From JADJYF01 sp050186725 (GTDB taxonomy: Bacteria > Pseudomonadota > Gammaproteobacteria > Ga0077536), in the NCBI GenBank assembly GCA_050186725.1, contig JBFWYG010000009.1, forward strand, positions 51,544 to 115,543: 64,000 nucleotides of DNA. The letters run 5' to 3'. Position numbers and translations under genes: made by a program. Below the pieces are notes generated by a model. It made no database searches, was not told where the DNA came from, and saw nothing but the letters and a program-made list of their open reading frames with translations. This document shows, in pieces, positions 16,610 to 24,638 of this stretch (positions are counted from its first letter, which is position 1; the number at the start of each line of letters is the position of its first letter).

Positions 16610-18932
16610 CTTCGGTCGACGCATCGTGCTGCTGCTGGTCGCCGCCCTCAGCGCGGCGCAGGTACTCGCGCTGGTAGCGGTATTGGTCGCGACGCGCGCC
16701 AACGTGCGCAGCGAATCGACCGCCAGCCTGAGCGTCGCGCAAGGCGTGTTCGAGCGCCTGTACGAGGCCCGTTTCCGCCAGCTGTCGGCGTCGGTCGAGG
16801 TGCTCGCGTCGGACTTCGGTTTCAAACGCGCGATGGCGACGGCCGATATGCCGACCATGCGTTCGGTGCTCGAGAACCACGGCGCGCGGGCGGGCGCGCA
16901 GCTCGCGGTGATCGTCGGCAGCGACGGACGCATGGCCAGCAGCGATGGTCGCCATCCGAGCCTCGAACGCGATCCGGCCTGGCAGGCGATGGTCAGCGGC
17001 CTGCGGCGCTCAGACTACGCGCTGGCGACGTTGGTGCTGGACGGCGCGGCCTTCCAGGTGGTCGCGGTGCCGGTGCTGGCGCCGGAGCCGATCGGCTGGT
17101 TGCTGATGGGCTTCGATGTCGGCGCAGCGCTGGCGCGCGAGCTGCAGCGTCTGACCGGGCTGGAGGTGTCGTTCCTGACCCGCGGGCGGCCGCCGACCCT
17201 GCTCGGCTCGACCCTCGCGCCGAGCGCGGCGGCCGCCCTGGCCCGACTCGACCCGGCCGCCCTCGGCCCGGAAGTGCGGCTGGCGGAGGAGGACTTCCTG
17301 ACCCGCGCGCTGGCGCTTGACGAGGTGAGCGCCGTGCTCCAGCAGTCGCTGACCGCGGCGCTGGCGCCTTATCGCCGCCTGGCCTGGGAACTGGCCGGGT
17401 GCTTCGCCGTGGTGTTCGCCCTGGCGCTCGTCGCGGGCGCCTCGCTGGCGCGCAGCCTCACGCGCCCGGTGCGCGCGCTCGCCGACGCCGCCGCGCGCAT
17501 CGGTGAGGGCGACTACCGGGTCACGGTCGCGGTGGCGGGAGAAGACGAGATCGGCCAGCTCGCTGACACGTTGAATCGCATGCAGCTCGAGATCGCCGAG
17601 CGCGAGCACCGCCTGGTGCACCAGGCGCACCACGACGACCTGACCGGCCTGCCGAATCGCTGGCTGGCGCAGGACCGCCTGACGGGCGCGATCCACCGCG
17701 CCGAGCGCTCGGGACGCGCCTTCACCCTGGTGCTGCTCGACCTCGCGCGCTTCAAGCAGATCAACGACAGTCTCGGGCACCACGTCGGCGACGTGGTGCT
17801 GAAGGAGATCGCGCGCCGACTGGTGGCGCGCGCGCGGCGCTCGGACACCGTCGCGCGCCTGGGCGGCGATGATTTCCTGTTGCTGCTGGAGGCCACCGAC
17901 GCGGTCCAGGCGCGCGTCATCCTGGGCGTGCTGCGTGACAGCCTGACCCAGGCCATCGACCTGGACGGCATGCACGTGGCGCTCGATTTCCGCGCCGGCC
18001 TGGTCAGCTTTCCGGAACACGGAGCGGACGCCAGCGCACTCATGCGCCGTGCGGAAATCGCCATGTACGACGCACGCGAAGCCCACGACTGGCTGGTGAG
18101 CTACAAGAGCGGGCGCGACGACGGGCACCTGCGTCAACTCGCCATCGTCGCGACCCTGCCGGGCGCGCTGGCGCGCGACGAGCTTTCGCTGGTCTATCAA
18201 CCCAAGGCGGACCTCGCCACCGGCGGCCTGCACCAGGCCGAGGCCCTGGTGCGCTGGATCCACCCGGAGTTCGGCTACCTGCCGCCCGATGAATTCATCA
18301 CGGTGATCGAGCAGTCCGGCAACATCTCGCTCCTGACAGACTGGATCATCAATCGCGCCGCGCGCCAGTGTCAGGACTGGCTGCGCGCGGGCCTCGACGT
18401 GCGCGTGAGCATCAACCTGTCCGCGCTGGACCTCGCCGACGACGAACTCCCGGCCAAGCTCGAGCGCGCGCTGGCGGCCCATGACCTGGCGCCGCGGCAG
18501 CTGGGCCTGGAGGTCACCGAGAGCGCGGTCATGCGCGACCCCGGCACCGCGCTGGCCGTGCTGGCGCGGCTGCGCGCCGCCGGCTTCGGACTGGCCATCG
18601 ATGACTTCGGCACCGGCTACTCGTCGCTCGCCCAGCTGAAACGCATGCCGGTGGAGGAACTCAAGATCGACAAGTCCTTCGTGCTGCATCTGACCGAGGA
18701 CGCCGAGGACGCGGTGATCGTCAAGTCGACCATCGATCTCGCTCACACGCTCGGCCTGAAGGTGGTGGCTGAAGGCGTGGAGAATCAAGCGGCCTGGCAC
18801 ACGCTGCGCCACTTCGGCTGCGACCTGGCGCAGGGCTACTTCATCGCCAAGCCGTTGCCGCCGGCCGAGTTCGAACACTTCCTGCGCGCCAACGGCCAGT
18901 CCTGCGTGGCGCTGCTGGAGCAGGCGGCATGA
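16596..18932 (+). CDS. membrane GGDEF-EAL c-di-GMP enzyme with periplasmic sensor and HAMP
   Basis: 778 residues from a GTG inside the end of the cupredoxin gene. TM1 (about 8-30), a periplasmic sensor domain of about 225 residues (double-Cache-like), TM2 (about 268-290), a HAMP linker (RSLTRPVRALADAAARI), GGDEF (about 345-505) and EAL (about 520-770). The GGDEF signature reads RLGGDDF, a slightly altered active site; the EAL domain is intact (QAEALVRW, NLSALDL, DDFGTGYSS, KIDKSFV, EGVEN). A net c-di-GMP phosphodiesterase with a regulatory or weak cyclase domain is most likely. Its genetic partners, a cupredoxin and an exported hemoglobin, suggest it responds to a periplasmic redox or gas ligand. 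Confidence 0.93.
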   Translation: MRRASFGRRIVLLLVAALSAAQVLALVAVLVATRANVRSESTASLSVAQGVFERLYEARFRQLSASVEVLASDFGFKRAMATADMPTMRSVLENHGARAGAQLAVIVGSDGRMASSDGRHPSLERDPAWQAMVSGLRRSDYALATLVLDGAAFQVVAVPVLAPEPIGWLLMGFDVGAALARELQRLTGLEVSFLTRGRPPTLLGSTLAPSAAAALARLDPAALGPEVRLAEEDFLTRALALDEVSAVLQQSLTAALAPYRRLAWELAGCFAVVFALALVAGASLARSLTRPVRALADAAARIGEGDYRVTVAVAGEDEIGQLADTLNRMQLEIAEREHRLVHQAHHDDLTGLPNRWLAQDRLTGAIHRAERSGRAFTLVLLDLARFKQINDSLGHHVGDVVLKEIARRLVARARRSDTVARLGGDDFLLLLEATDAVQARVILGVLRDSLTQAIDLDGMHVALDFRAGLVSFPEHGADASALMRRAEIAMYDAREAHDWLVSYKSGRDDGHLRQLAIVATLPGALARDELSLVYQPKADLATGGLHQAEALVRWIHPEFGYLPPDEFITVIEQSGNISLLTDWIINRAARQCQDWLRAGLDVRVSINLSALDLADDELPAKLERALAAHDLAPRQLGLEVTESAVMRDPGTALAVLARLRAAGFGLAIDDFGTGYSSLAQLKRMPVEELKIDKSFVLHLTEDAEDAVIVKSTIDLAHTLGLKVVAEGVENQAAWHTLRHFGCDLAQGYFIAKPLPPAEFEHFLRANGQSCVALLEQAA

Positions 18933-19807
18933 GGCGCGCGGGCGGGCTGCTGTGCGCACTCAGCCTGCTCGTCGCGCAGTGCGCGCGGGCAGAGGCGCCG
19001 GCGCTGCCGCACAACAGCCGCCTGCTCGCGACTGGCGGCGCGACCATGGTGGAAGGCCAGGCCGGCGGTGGCATCGTGCCCTGGGCGGTGCTGGCGGGCT
19101 ACGGCTCCAGCGACGAGTTCGGCGCGAGCGGCTTCTACACCCACGTCGACCTGCGCGACTACTCGCTCGACGCTTTCGGCGTCGCCGCGAGCTGGAACAA
19201 TCGCGTGGAGGTGTCGCTCGCGCGCCAGGAATTCGATCTCGGCACGCTCGGTCGCGCCCTCGGGCTGGACGATCATGAACTGCGCCAGAACATCGTCGGG
19301 CTCAAACTGCGCCTGTCGGGCGATCTGATCTACGGCCGCTGGCCGCAGCTCGCAGCCGGCCTGCAGTACAAGCACAATCTCGATTTCGGCATTCCCGAGG
19401 CGGTGGGCGCGCGCCACGACGACGACGTCGACGTCTACGTGAGCGCCGCCAAGCTGTGGCTCGCGGGCCTGTTCGATCGCAACGTGTTCGGCAATGTCAC
19501 GCTGCGCTGGTCGCGCGCCAACCAGGGCGGCCTGCTGGGTTTCGGTGGCGATCGTGGCGACGGCCGCGAGCTGTTGTTCGAAGGCGCGGCGGGGATCTTT
19601 CTCACGCGTCACGTCGCCATCGGCGGCGAGTACCGCCAGCAGCCGGACAAGCTCGGCTTCTCGCCACAGAGCGACTGGTTCGATGCCTTCGTCGCGGTGT
19701 TCCCCTGCAAGCACCTGTCGGTGGTGGCGGCCTACGCCGATCTCGGCACCATCGCGACCCTGCCCGACCAGCGCGGCTGGTACCTGTCGCTGCAACTCGC
19801 GTTCTGA
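18929..19807 (+). CDS. DUF3034 family outer-membrane-type protein
   Basis: 292 residues with a 21-residue signal peptide. Alternating hydrophobic strands ending in a C-terminal aromatic (LSLQLAF) are typical of an outer-membrane beta-barrel. It matches the DUF3034 family (GGATMVEGQAGGGIVPWAVLAGY at the N-terminus, then LPDQRGWYLSLQ at the end). The ATG overlaps the stop of the GGDEF/EAL gene by 4 bases. DUF3034 genes often accompany truncated hemoglobin and c-di-GMP genes in proteobacteria, to my knowledge without an assigned function. It may form a pore or sensor for the same ligand as the operon. Confidence 0.82.
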   Translation: MRRAGGLLCALSLLVAQCARAEAPALPHNSRLLATGGATMVEGQAGGGIVPWAVLAGYGSSDEFGASGFYTHVDLRDYSLDAFGVAASWNNRVEVSLARQEFDLGTLGRALGLDDHELRQNIVGLKLRLSGDLIYGRWPQLAAGLQYKHNLDFGIPEAVGARHDDDVDVYVSAAKLWLAGLFDRNVFGNVTLRWSRANQGGLLGFGGDRGDGRELLFEGAAGIFLTRHVAIGGEYRQQPDKLGFSPQSDWFDAFVAVFPCKHLSVVAAYADLGTIATLPDQRGWYLSLQLAF

Positions 19808-19818
19808 GGAGATTCATC

Positions 19819-20256
19819 TTGCGCGCACAACTGCTTTCCGCCTGTGCCGGCCTGCTGCTGATCCTCGCCGGCGAGGCCGGCGCCGACCCGCGCGCGGACG
19901 GGCGGCTCTACGCGGACTTGGGCGGCGCCGACGGCGTGGCCGCGCTGGTCGACCAGTTCCTGTGGAACCTGGCCGACGACCGCCGCGTCAACCACTTCTT
20001 CGTCGAGACCAAGCTCGAGCGCTTTCGCAGCAAGCTCATCGAACACATCTGCATGCTGGCTGGCGGGCCGTGCCGCTACAGCGGCGACAACATGCACCAG
20101 GTGCATGGCGGGCTCGGCATCGACGAGGCCGATTTCAACGCCGTGGTCGAGGACCTGATCGAGGCGATGGAGAGTCGCGCGCTGGGCACGGGGACGCAGA
20201 ACCGCCTGCTGGCGCTGCTCGCGCCCATGCACGGCGACATCGTCGAGCGCCGCTGA
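19819..20256 (+). CDS. exported group 1 truncated hemoglobin
   Basis: 145 residues. A TTG start is chosen because AGGAG lies 7 bases upstream and the frame begins with a signal peptide (about residues 1-24, LLILAGEAGA). The globin part has LYADLGGADGVAALVDQF (A/B helices), a likely proximal His in HQVHGGLGIDEADF (about residue 97) and two Cys in HICMLAGGPCRYSG that could form a disulfide in the periplasm. The usual B10 tyrosine of trHbI appears replaced by Leu (DQFLWN), which would alter O2 or NO binding. It lies 11 bases after the DUF3034 gene and closes the cupredoxin/c-di-GMP operon. Confidence 0.87.
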   Translation: MRAQLLSACAGLLLILAGEAGADPRADGRLYADLGGADGVAALVDQFLWNLADDRRVNHFFVETKLERFRSKLIEHICMLAGGPCRYSGDNMHQVHGGLGIDEADFNAVVEDLIEAMESRALGTGTQNRLLALLAPMHGDIVERR

Positions 20257-20278
20257 GCGCGGCGCTCGCGACCTGGCC

Positions 20279-20824
20279 TCACGCCGTCGGCGGCGGCGCC
20301 GGGTACCATTCTTCGGGCTCGGGCATCGGCCGGTCGGTCGGGATGATGAAGAGCTCCGCGGTGGTGGTGGTCGCGTCCTCGGTGTCGTAGTACGCGTAGG
20401 GCACCACCCCCTGCCACACCCCCGACTGGATCAGTTTGAAGCCGCGCTTTTCGAACTCCGCGCAGCGTTCCTGCCAGCTCATGTCGCCGCAGTGGAAGGC
20501 CGTGTGGTGGATACCTTCGCCGTGCCTGTCGAGGAACTCGGTGTAGATGCTCGGCCCCTTGGTCGGCTGGATGATCTCCCACATCATGTTGCCGCAGAAG
20601 GCGAGGCAGAGCTTCATGGCATAGTCGGCGGGCTGGCCGCGGAAGGTCATGTCGCTGACCGTGGTGGGGTCGAAGGTGTAGACCGCCCACGGCCCGATGC
20701 CGAGCTTGAGAAAGCCGTCCATCGTGCGGTAGATGTCGCGGGTCACCACGCAGGTCTGCATGGTCTCGGTCAGGAAACTGTTGCTGAGCGTGGTCGCGCT
20801 GGTCGGTGTGGGCACGGCGGCCAT
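20279..20824 (-). CDS. VOC (glyoxalase/dioxygenase fold) family protein
   Basis: 181 residues from the ATG at 20824, preceded by a strong GGGGGAGAA box. Two beta-alpha-beta-beta-beta modules are recognizable, with metal-ligand-like His in GIHHTAFHCGD (about residue 115) and Glu in AELFIIP. Members isomerise, epimerise or cleave small substrates on a divalent metal. The N-terminal TCVVTRDIYRTMDGFLKLGI matches uncharacterised lactoylglutathione-lyase-like proteins. It is divergent from the FrhB-like gene with 106 bases between starts, suggesting joint regulation. Substrate unknown. Confidence 0.82.
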   Translation of the reverse strand: MAAVPTPTSATTLSNSFLTETMQTCVVTRDIYRTMDGFLKLGIGPWAVYTFDPTTVSDMTFRGQPADYAMKLCLAFCGNMMWEIIQPTKGPSIYTEFLDRHGEGIHHTAFHCGDMSWQERCAEFEKRGFKLIQSGVWQGVVPYAYYDTEDATTTTAELFIIPTDRPMPEPEEWYPAPPPTA

Positions 20825-20930
20825 GATTCTCCCCCTGGGTGGTGTTGTAACTCGCCTCGAATGAACGACAATACGGCGACGTACGGCGGGCATCATCGCC
20901 CGCCCCGTGGCCGCAGCCGAGGAGTGCCCA

Positions 20931-22361
20931 TTGAACCTTCTGAACCACAATTCCTTCAAGGACATGATGAACGACGTGGTGGACTACGGCAGTTGCTGCG
21001 AATGCGGCTCCTGCGTGGTGGTCTGCCCGCACAACGTCATCGAGTACATCGATGGCAAGCCCAAGCAGACCGCGAAGGAATCCGCCGCCTTTGACTTCTG
21101 CGGCGTCAGCGAAGGCGCCGGCTGCGACGTGTGCGCGACCGCCTGCCCGCGCCTGTGGCCGCGCGAGTCCCACCTGAAGGACGCGGTGTTCGGCCCGGGC
21201 CCCGAGCGCGGCTTCGAAGACATCTTCGGCGTGTTCAAGCACATCTTCGTCGCGCGCACCAAGCGCCCGGACCTGGCCGAGGCCGGCCAGGACGGCGGCA
21301 TCGTCACCGCGCTGCTCGCCTGGGCGCGCGAGACCGGCCGCATCGACGGCGCGGTGGTCTCCGCGGTGGGCGCCGAGGACAAGCCCTGCTTCCCGACGCC
21401 CAAGGTCGTCACCACCTACGACGAGATCAAGTCCAGCGCCGGCAGCTGGTACACCTACTGCGCGAACAACCTGGCGCTGAACGAAGTCGAGGAGCGCGAC
21501 CTCAAGCAGGTCGCGTTCGTCGGCGTGCCCTGCCAGATCACGCCGCTGCGCAAGATGGAGCACATGGACCCGAGCTTCCTGGTGCGCGACGCCAAGAAGC
21601 CGAAAATCATCGGTCGCCAGCGCGGCTTCCTGCGCGGCTACAGCGACCGAGTCGCGTTCAGCGTCGGCCTGTTCTGCACCGAGGTGTTCCAGCCCGAACT
21701 CATGACCGAGCGCATCGAGAAGCAGATGGGCATCCCGCTGACCGAGATTCGCCAGTTCAACGTCAAGGGCGAGGTGCTCATCTACCGCAAGAACGGCGAC
21801 ATCGGCCGCATTCCGCTGGAAGAGGCGATGCACGAGTACCAGCGCCCGGAGTGCAAGCACTGCGGCGACTTCTCCGCCGAGATGGCCGACATCGCCTGCG
21901 GCGGCGTCGGCACCGACCGCGCCACCATCGTCGTGCTGCGCACCGAGAAAGCGGTCGAGATCTGGCGCGAGTTCCAGGCCACCGGCGAGGTCGAGGTCGA
22001 GCCGATCAAGGACAACAAGCGCGCGTGGAACGTGCTGCTGCGTCTCGCGCGACGCCAGCGCGAGCGTCCGCCCATTGGCCCGGCCCGCGGCGGCGCCGCG
22101 CCGGACCTGCCGCAATACGACAAGGGCCAGGACCGCGCGCTCGCGCTGTCGCGTCTGACCGGCAAGCTGGCGCCGGCCGAGGTCGACGCGAATCTCGCCG
22201 CGGCCTACGGCGACGAGACCGCGCCACCGGAGATCATGGGCTACATCGCCGGCACGCCGATCCCTGGTGATCCAGGCGATCCGGGCGCGGGCGAGAAGCG
22301 CAAGCTGCCGCCACCCTTGTCTCCCGAAGCGGGCGGCGCGCCACCCGGCTGGACTGGCTGA
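20931..22361 (+). CDS. FrhB/FpoF-like iron-sulfur flavoprotein (coenzyme F420 hydrogenase/dehydrogenase beta subunit family)
   Basis: 476 residues. The TTG at 20931 is preferred over the GTG at 20907 because GAGGAG stands 7 bases before it. Two ferredoxin-type clusters are visible near the N-terminus: CCECGSCVVVCP (about 21-32) and CGVSEGAGCDVCATACP (about 54-70). The FrhB core follows with DGGIVTALLAW (about 112), VGVPCQITPLRKM and later CKHCGDFSAEMADIACGG. The C-terminus (after about 440) is a Pro/Gly-rich tail. Family members pass electrons between FAD/Fe-S and F420 or ferredoxin, or act as hydroxymethyl-chlorophyllide-type reductases. The physiological substrate here is unknown. Confidence 0.85.
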   Translation: MNLLNHNSFKDMMNDVVDYGSCCECGSCVVVCPHNVIEYIDGKPKQTAKESAAFDFCGVSEGAGCDVCATACPRLWPRESHLKDAVFGPGPERGFEDIFGVFKHIFVARTKRPDLAEAGQDGGIVTALLAWARETGRIDGAVVSAVGAEDKPCFPTPKVVTTYDEIKSSAGSWYTYCANNLALNEVEERDLKQVAFVGVPCQITPLRKMEHMDPSFLVRDAKKPKIIGRQRGFLRGYSDRVAFSVGLFCTEVFQPELMTERIEKQMGIPLTEIRQFNVKGEVLIYRKNGDIGRIPLEEAMHEYQRPECKHCGDFSAEMADIACGGVGTDRATIVVLRTEKAVEIWREFQATGEVEVEPIKDNKRAWNVLLRLARRQRERPPIGPARGGAAPDLPQYDKGQDRALALSRLTGKLAPAEVDANLAAAYGDETAPPEIMGYIAGTPIPGDPGDPGAGEKRKLPPPLSPEAGGAPPGWTG

Positions 22362-22369
22362 GCCGCACG

Positions 22370-22431
22370 TTTGGCGGGGTCGGTGGGGCGGTGGCGNNNN
22401 NNNNNNTTGGGGGGGTTGGTTGGCGGGTGCG
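22370..22431 (+). other. G-rich tract interrupted by a 10-base assembly gap
   Basis: Bases 22370-22396 and 22407-22431 flank a run of ten N (22397-22406). Both flanks have many G-runs (GGCGGGGTCGGTGGGG before, TTGGGGGGGTTGGTTGG after), a composition that could form G-quadruplexes and defeat sequencing. It lies between the FrhB-like gene and soxX. No gene is seen in it. Confidence 0.7.
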
Positions 22432-22526
22432 CGCGAACGACCCTGGCGTGGGCGAGAATTTGTAAAGCACGCAAACTTCTGTGCGCGCGGTTGGCGTGGT
22501 GACGTTTCGCCGCTAGGCTGCGCGCG

Positions 22527-22982
22527 GTGACCCATCGATTCGCCTTCATCGCTCCCGCCGTTCTGCTTGGCGCCTGCCTGAGTGAAGTCGCGTCCGCCGA
22601 AGCGCCGAGCAAGCCCGCCTACCAGGTGCAGGACTTCGCCATCCCGACGCCGCTGACGTCCACGCCGGGCGATCCCGCGCGGGGCCGTGCCGTGATCCTC
22701 GAGCGCGAACTCGGCAATTGTCTCGCCTGTCACGCCATTCCCCTGGACGCCGAGTTTCCCGGCAGCGTCGGGCCGCCGCTCGCCGGCATCGGCGCGCGCT
22801 TGAGCCCGGCACAATTGCGGCTGCGCGTGGTCGATTCCAAGGTGTTGAACCCGGCGAGCGTCATGCCCGCCTATTTCCGCAGCAGCGGCTTGCACCGCGT
22901 GCAGGCTGAATACGTCGGCCAGACCATCCTGACGGCGCAACAGGTGGAAGACGTGGTGGCTTATCTCTCGACCCTGAAGTGA
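22527..22982 (+). CDS. soxX: SoxX, monoheme cytochrome c of the thiosulfate-oxidising complex
   Basis: 151 residues from a GTG start. A signal peptide (about 1-24) leads to a periplasmic c-type cytochrome with one heme motif CLACH (about residue 66), a PPLAGIGARLSP segment and the axial methionine in PASVMPAYFR (about residue 113). SoxX pairs with SoxA to form the heterodimer that attaches thiosulfate to the SoxY carrier cysteine. It is the first gene of soxXYZA; the soxY start is 20 bases after its stop. Assignment is supported by sequence and gene order. Confidence 0.92.
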   Translation: MTHRFAFIAPAVLLGACLSEVASAEAPSKPAYQVQDFAIPTPLTSTPGDPARGRAVILERELGNCLACHAIPLDAEFPGSVGPPLAGIGARLSPAQLRLRVVDSKVLNPASVMPAYFRSSGLHRVQAEYVGQTILTAQQVEDVVAYLSTLK

Positions 22983-23002
22983 GCGCACGGCGTGGAGAAG
23001 CC

Positions 23003-23479
23003 ATGAACAGACTGGACGACAAGCCCCTGCGCGAGCGCCGCGCCCTGCTCGCGGCGAGCCTCGGCGCTCTCGGTCTCTGCCTGCCGTCCTGGCTGCTGGC
23101 AGCGGACGGCGAGGGCAAGGCACGCGCCGCGGCCGCCATGGCCAAGCTGCTGGCCGGCCGCGCGCCGGCCGGCGAGGGCCTCAAGCTCACCACGCCCGCC
23201 ATCGCCGAGAACGGCAACACGGTGCCGATCAGCATCGAGGTGGCGAGCCCGTTCACTGCCACCGACTACGTCAAGGCCATCCACGTGTTCGCCGAGGACA
23301 ACCCGGCGCCGGAGGTGGTGAGCTTCTACTTCACGCCCAGGAGTGGCCGCGCCGCGGTCGCGACCCGCATCCGTCTCGCGCGCAGCCAGCGCGTCGTCGC
23401 GCTCGCGGAACTCGCCGACGGCCGCGTGCTGGAGGCGGCCAACCAGGTCAAGGTCACCATCGGTGGCTGTGGTGGCTGA
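23003..23479 (+). CDS. soxY: SoxY, sulfur-carrier protein with C-terminal GGCGG arm
   Basis: 158 residues from the ATG at 23003 (GGAG five bases upstream). A twin-arginine-like signal (RERRALLAASLGAL) would export it folded, together with SoxZ. The C-terminus ends VTIGGCGG, the swinging-arm cysteine that carries the sulfur substrate through the Sox cycle. SoxY works as a SoxYZ heterodimer in the periplasm. The key residue is intact, so the carrier should be functional. Confidence 0.95.
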   Translation: MNRLDDKPLRERRALLAASLGALGLCLPSWLLAADGEGKARAAAAMAKLLAGRAPAGEGLKLTTPAIAENGNTVPISIEVASPFTATDYVKAIHVFAEDNPAPEVVSFYFTPRSGRAAVATRIRLARSQRVVALAELADGRVLEAANQVKVTIGGCGG

Positions 23480-23494
23480 ACGGGAGCGCGAGTG

Positions 23495-23821
23495 ATGGAT
23501 GCCCCGCGAGTGAAGGTGCCGGCCAGCGTCAGGGCCGGCGAGCCGTTCCTGGTCAAGGTGCTGGCCGCCCACCCCATGGAGTCCGGCCAGCGCACGGACG
23601 AGGCCACCGGCGCGCGCATCCCGCGCAAGATCCTGAACGCCTTCCGCTGCACGCTGGATGGCGAGGAGATCCTGCGCGTGGCGCTGCACCCGGCGGTGTC
23701 CGCCAATCCCTACCTGTCGTTCTACGCGACCGCGACCAGGAGCGGTGAACTGCATTTCGAGTGGACCGACGACGACGGCAGCGTGACCACCGCAAAGGCG
23801 CGGGTAGAGGTCGTGCCGTGA
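23495..23821 (+). CDS. soxZ: SoxZ, partner of the SoxY sulfur carrier
   Basis: 108 residues from the ATG at 23495 (GGGAG 8 bases upstream; the overlapping GTG at 23492 is an alternative). An Ig-like beta-sandwich with the family motifs VLAAHPMESGQRTDE and IPRKILNAF is evident. It has no signal peptide of its own, as expected, because SoxZ is co-exported with SoxY. Its stop overlaps the soxA GTG start. Confidence 0.93.
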   Translation: MDAPRVKVPASVRAGEPFLVKVLAAHPMESGQRTDEATGARIPRKILNAFRCTLDGEEILRVALHPAVSANPYLSFYATATRSGELHFEWTDDDGSVTTAKARVEVVP

Positions 23822-24606
23822 GCCGCCTCGCGGCGCTCGGCTGCGTTGCCGGCCTCCTGTTCGCCGTCTGGGCGCAGGCCGAGGACTGGGGGCGCTACGC
23901 GGTGGAGGGGCGGCGCAGCGGCTATACCTATGCCGCGCCCGAGACCCGCGCGATGCAGGACGACGAGTTCGACAACCCCGGCTCGCTGTGGCTCGCACGC
24001 GGAGCGGAACTCTGGCAGGCCGCGGAAGGGCAAGCGGGCAAGAGTTGCGCGTCCTGTCACCAGGATGCCGCCGCGAGCATGCGCGGCGTGGGCGCGCGTT
24101 ACCCGGTGTTCGCACCGGCACTCGGCCGCCTGGTGAACGTCGAGCAGCGCATCAACCAGTGCCGCAGCGAGCGCATGGGCGCGGCGGCGTGGGCGACCGA
24201 ATCCGAGCCGCTGCTCGCCATGACGGCCTATGTGAAGCACCAGTCGCTTGACCTGCCGGTGAGTCCGGTGATCGACGGTCCGGCCGCGCCCTTCTTCGCG
24301 CGCGGCCGCGAGATTTACCACGCGCGTCGCGGCCAGCTCGACCTCGCCTGCATCCACTGCCACGAGATGAACCACGGCAACATGCTGCGCGCCCAGCGCC
24401 TGAGCGAGGGCATGGCCAACGGCTTTCCGACCTACCGTCTGAAGTGGCAGACGCTGGCCTCGCTGCAGCGGCGCATGGAGGGCTGCATGCGTGACGTGCG
24501 CGCCGAGCCTTACGCCGATGGCGCGGAGGAATACGTGGATCTCGAGCTCTACCTCGCGTGGCGCGCGCGCGGCCTGCCGGTGGAGACGCCGGCGGTGCGC
24601 AACTGA
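23818..24606 (+). CDS. soxA: SoxA, diheme cytochrome c subunit of the SoxAX complex
   Basis: 262 residues with a GTG start overlapping the soxZ stop (GTGA). A signal peptide (about 1-20, ending AQA) is followed by two heme motifs, CASCH (about residue 77) and CIHCH (about 178). The active-site cysteine that becomes the persulfide heme ligand is in RMEGCMRDVRAEPY (about 222). With SoxX it catalyses the first step of thiosulfate oxidation. No soxB or soxCD follows: the next gene converges from the other strand. Confidence 0.94.
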   Translation: MSRLAALGCVAGLLFAVWAQAEDWGRYAVEGRRSGYTYAAPETRAMQDDEFDNPGSLWLARGAELWQAAEGQAGKSCASCHQDAAASMRGVGARYPVFAPALGRLVNVEQRINQCRSERMGAAAWATESEPLLAMTAYVKHQSLDLPVSPVIDGPAAPFFARGREIYHARRGQLDLACIHCHEMNHGNMLRAQRLSEGMANGFPTYRLKWQTLASLQRRMEGCMRDVRAEPYADGAEEYVDLELYLAWRARGLPVETPAVRN

Positions 24607-24612
24607 ATCACC

Positions 24613-24638
24613 GCCGCGCGCCGTCTCAGGCGCGTGGC
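24613..24638. terminator. hairpin between convergent soxA and LLM oxidoreductase genes
   Basis: GCCGCGCGCC and GGCGCGTGGC pair over 10 bases with one mismatch around a 6-base loop. It spans the stop of the minus-strand gene. There is no T-run, so a bidirectional terminator function is a guess. Confidence 0.3.
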
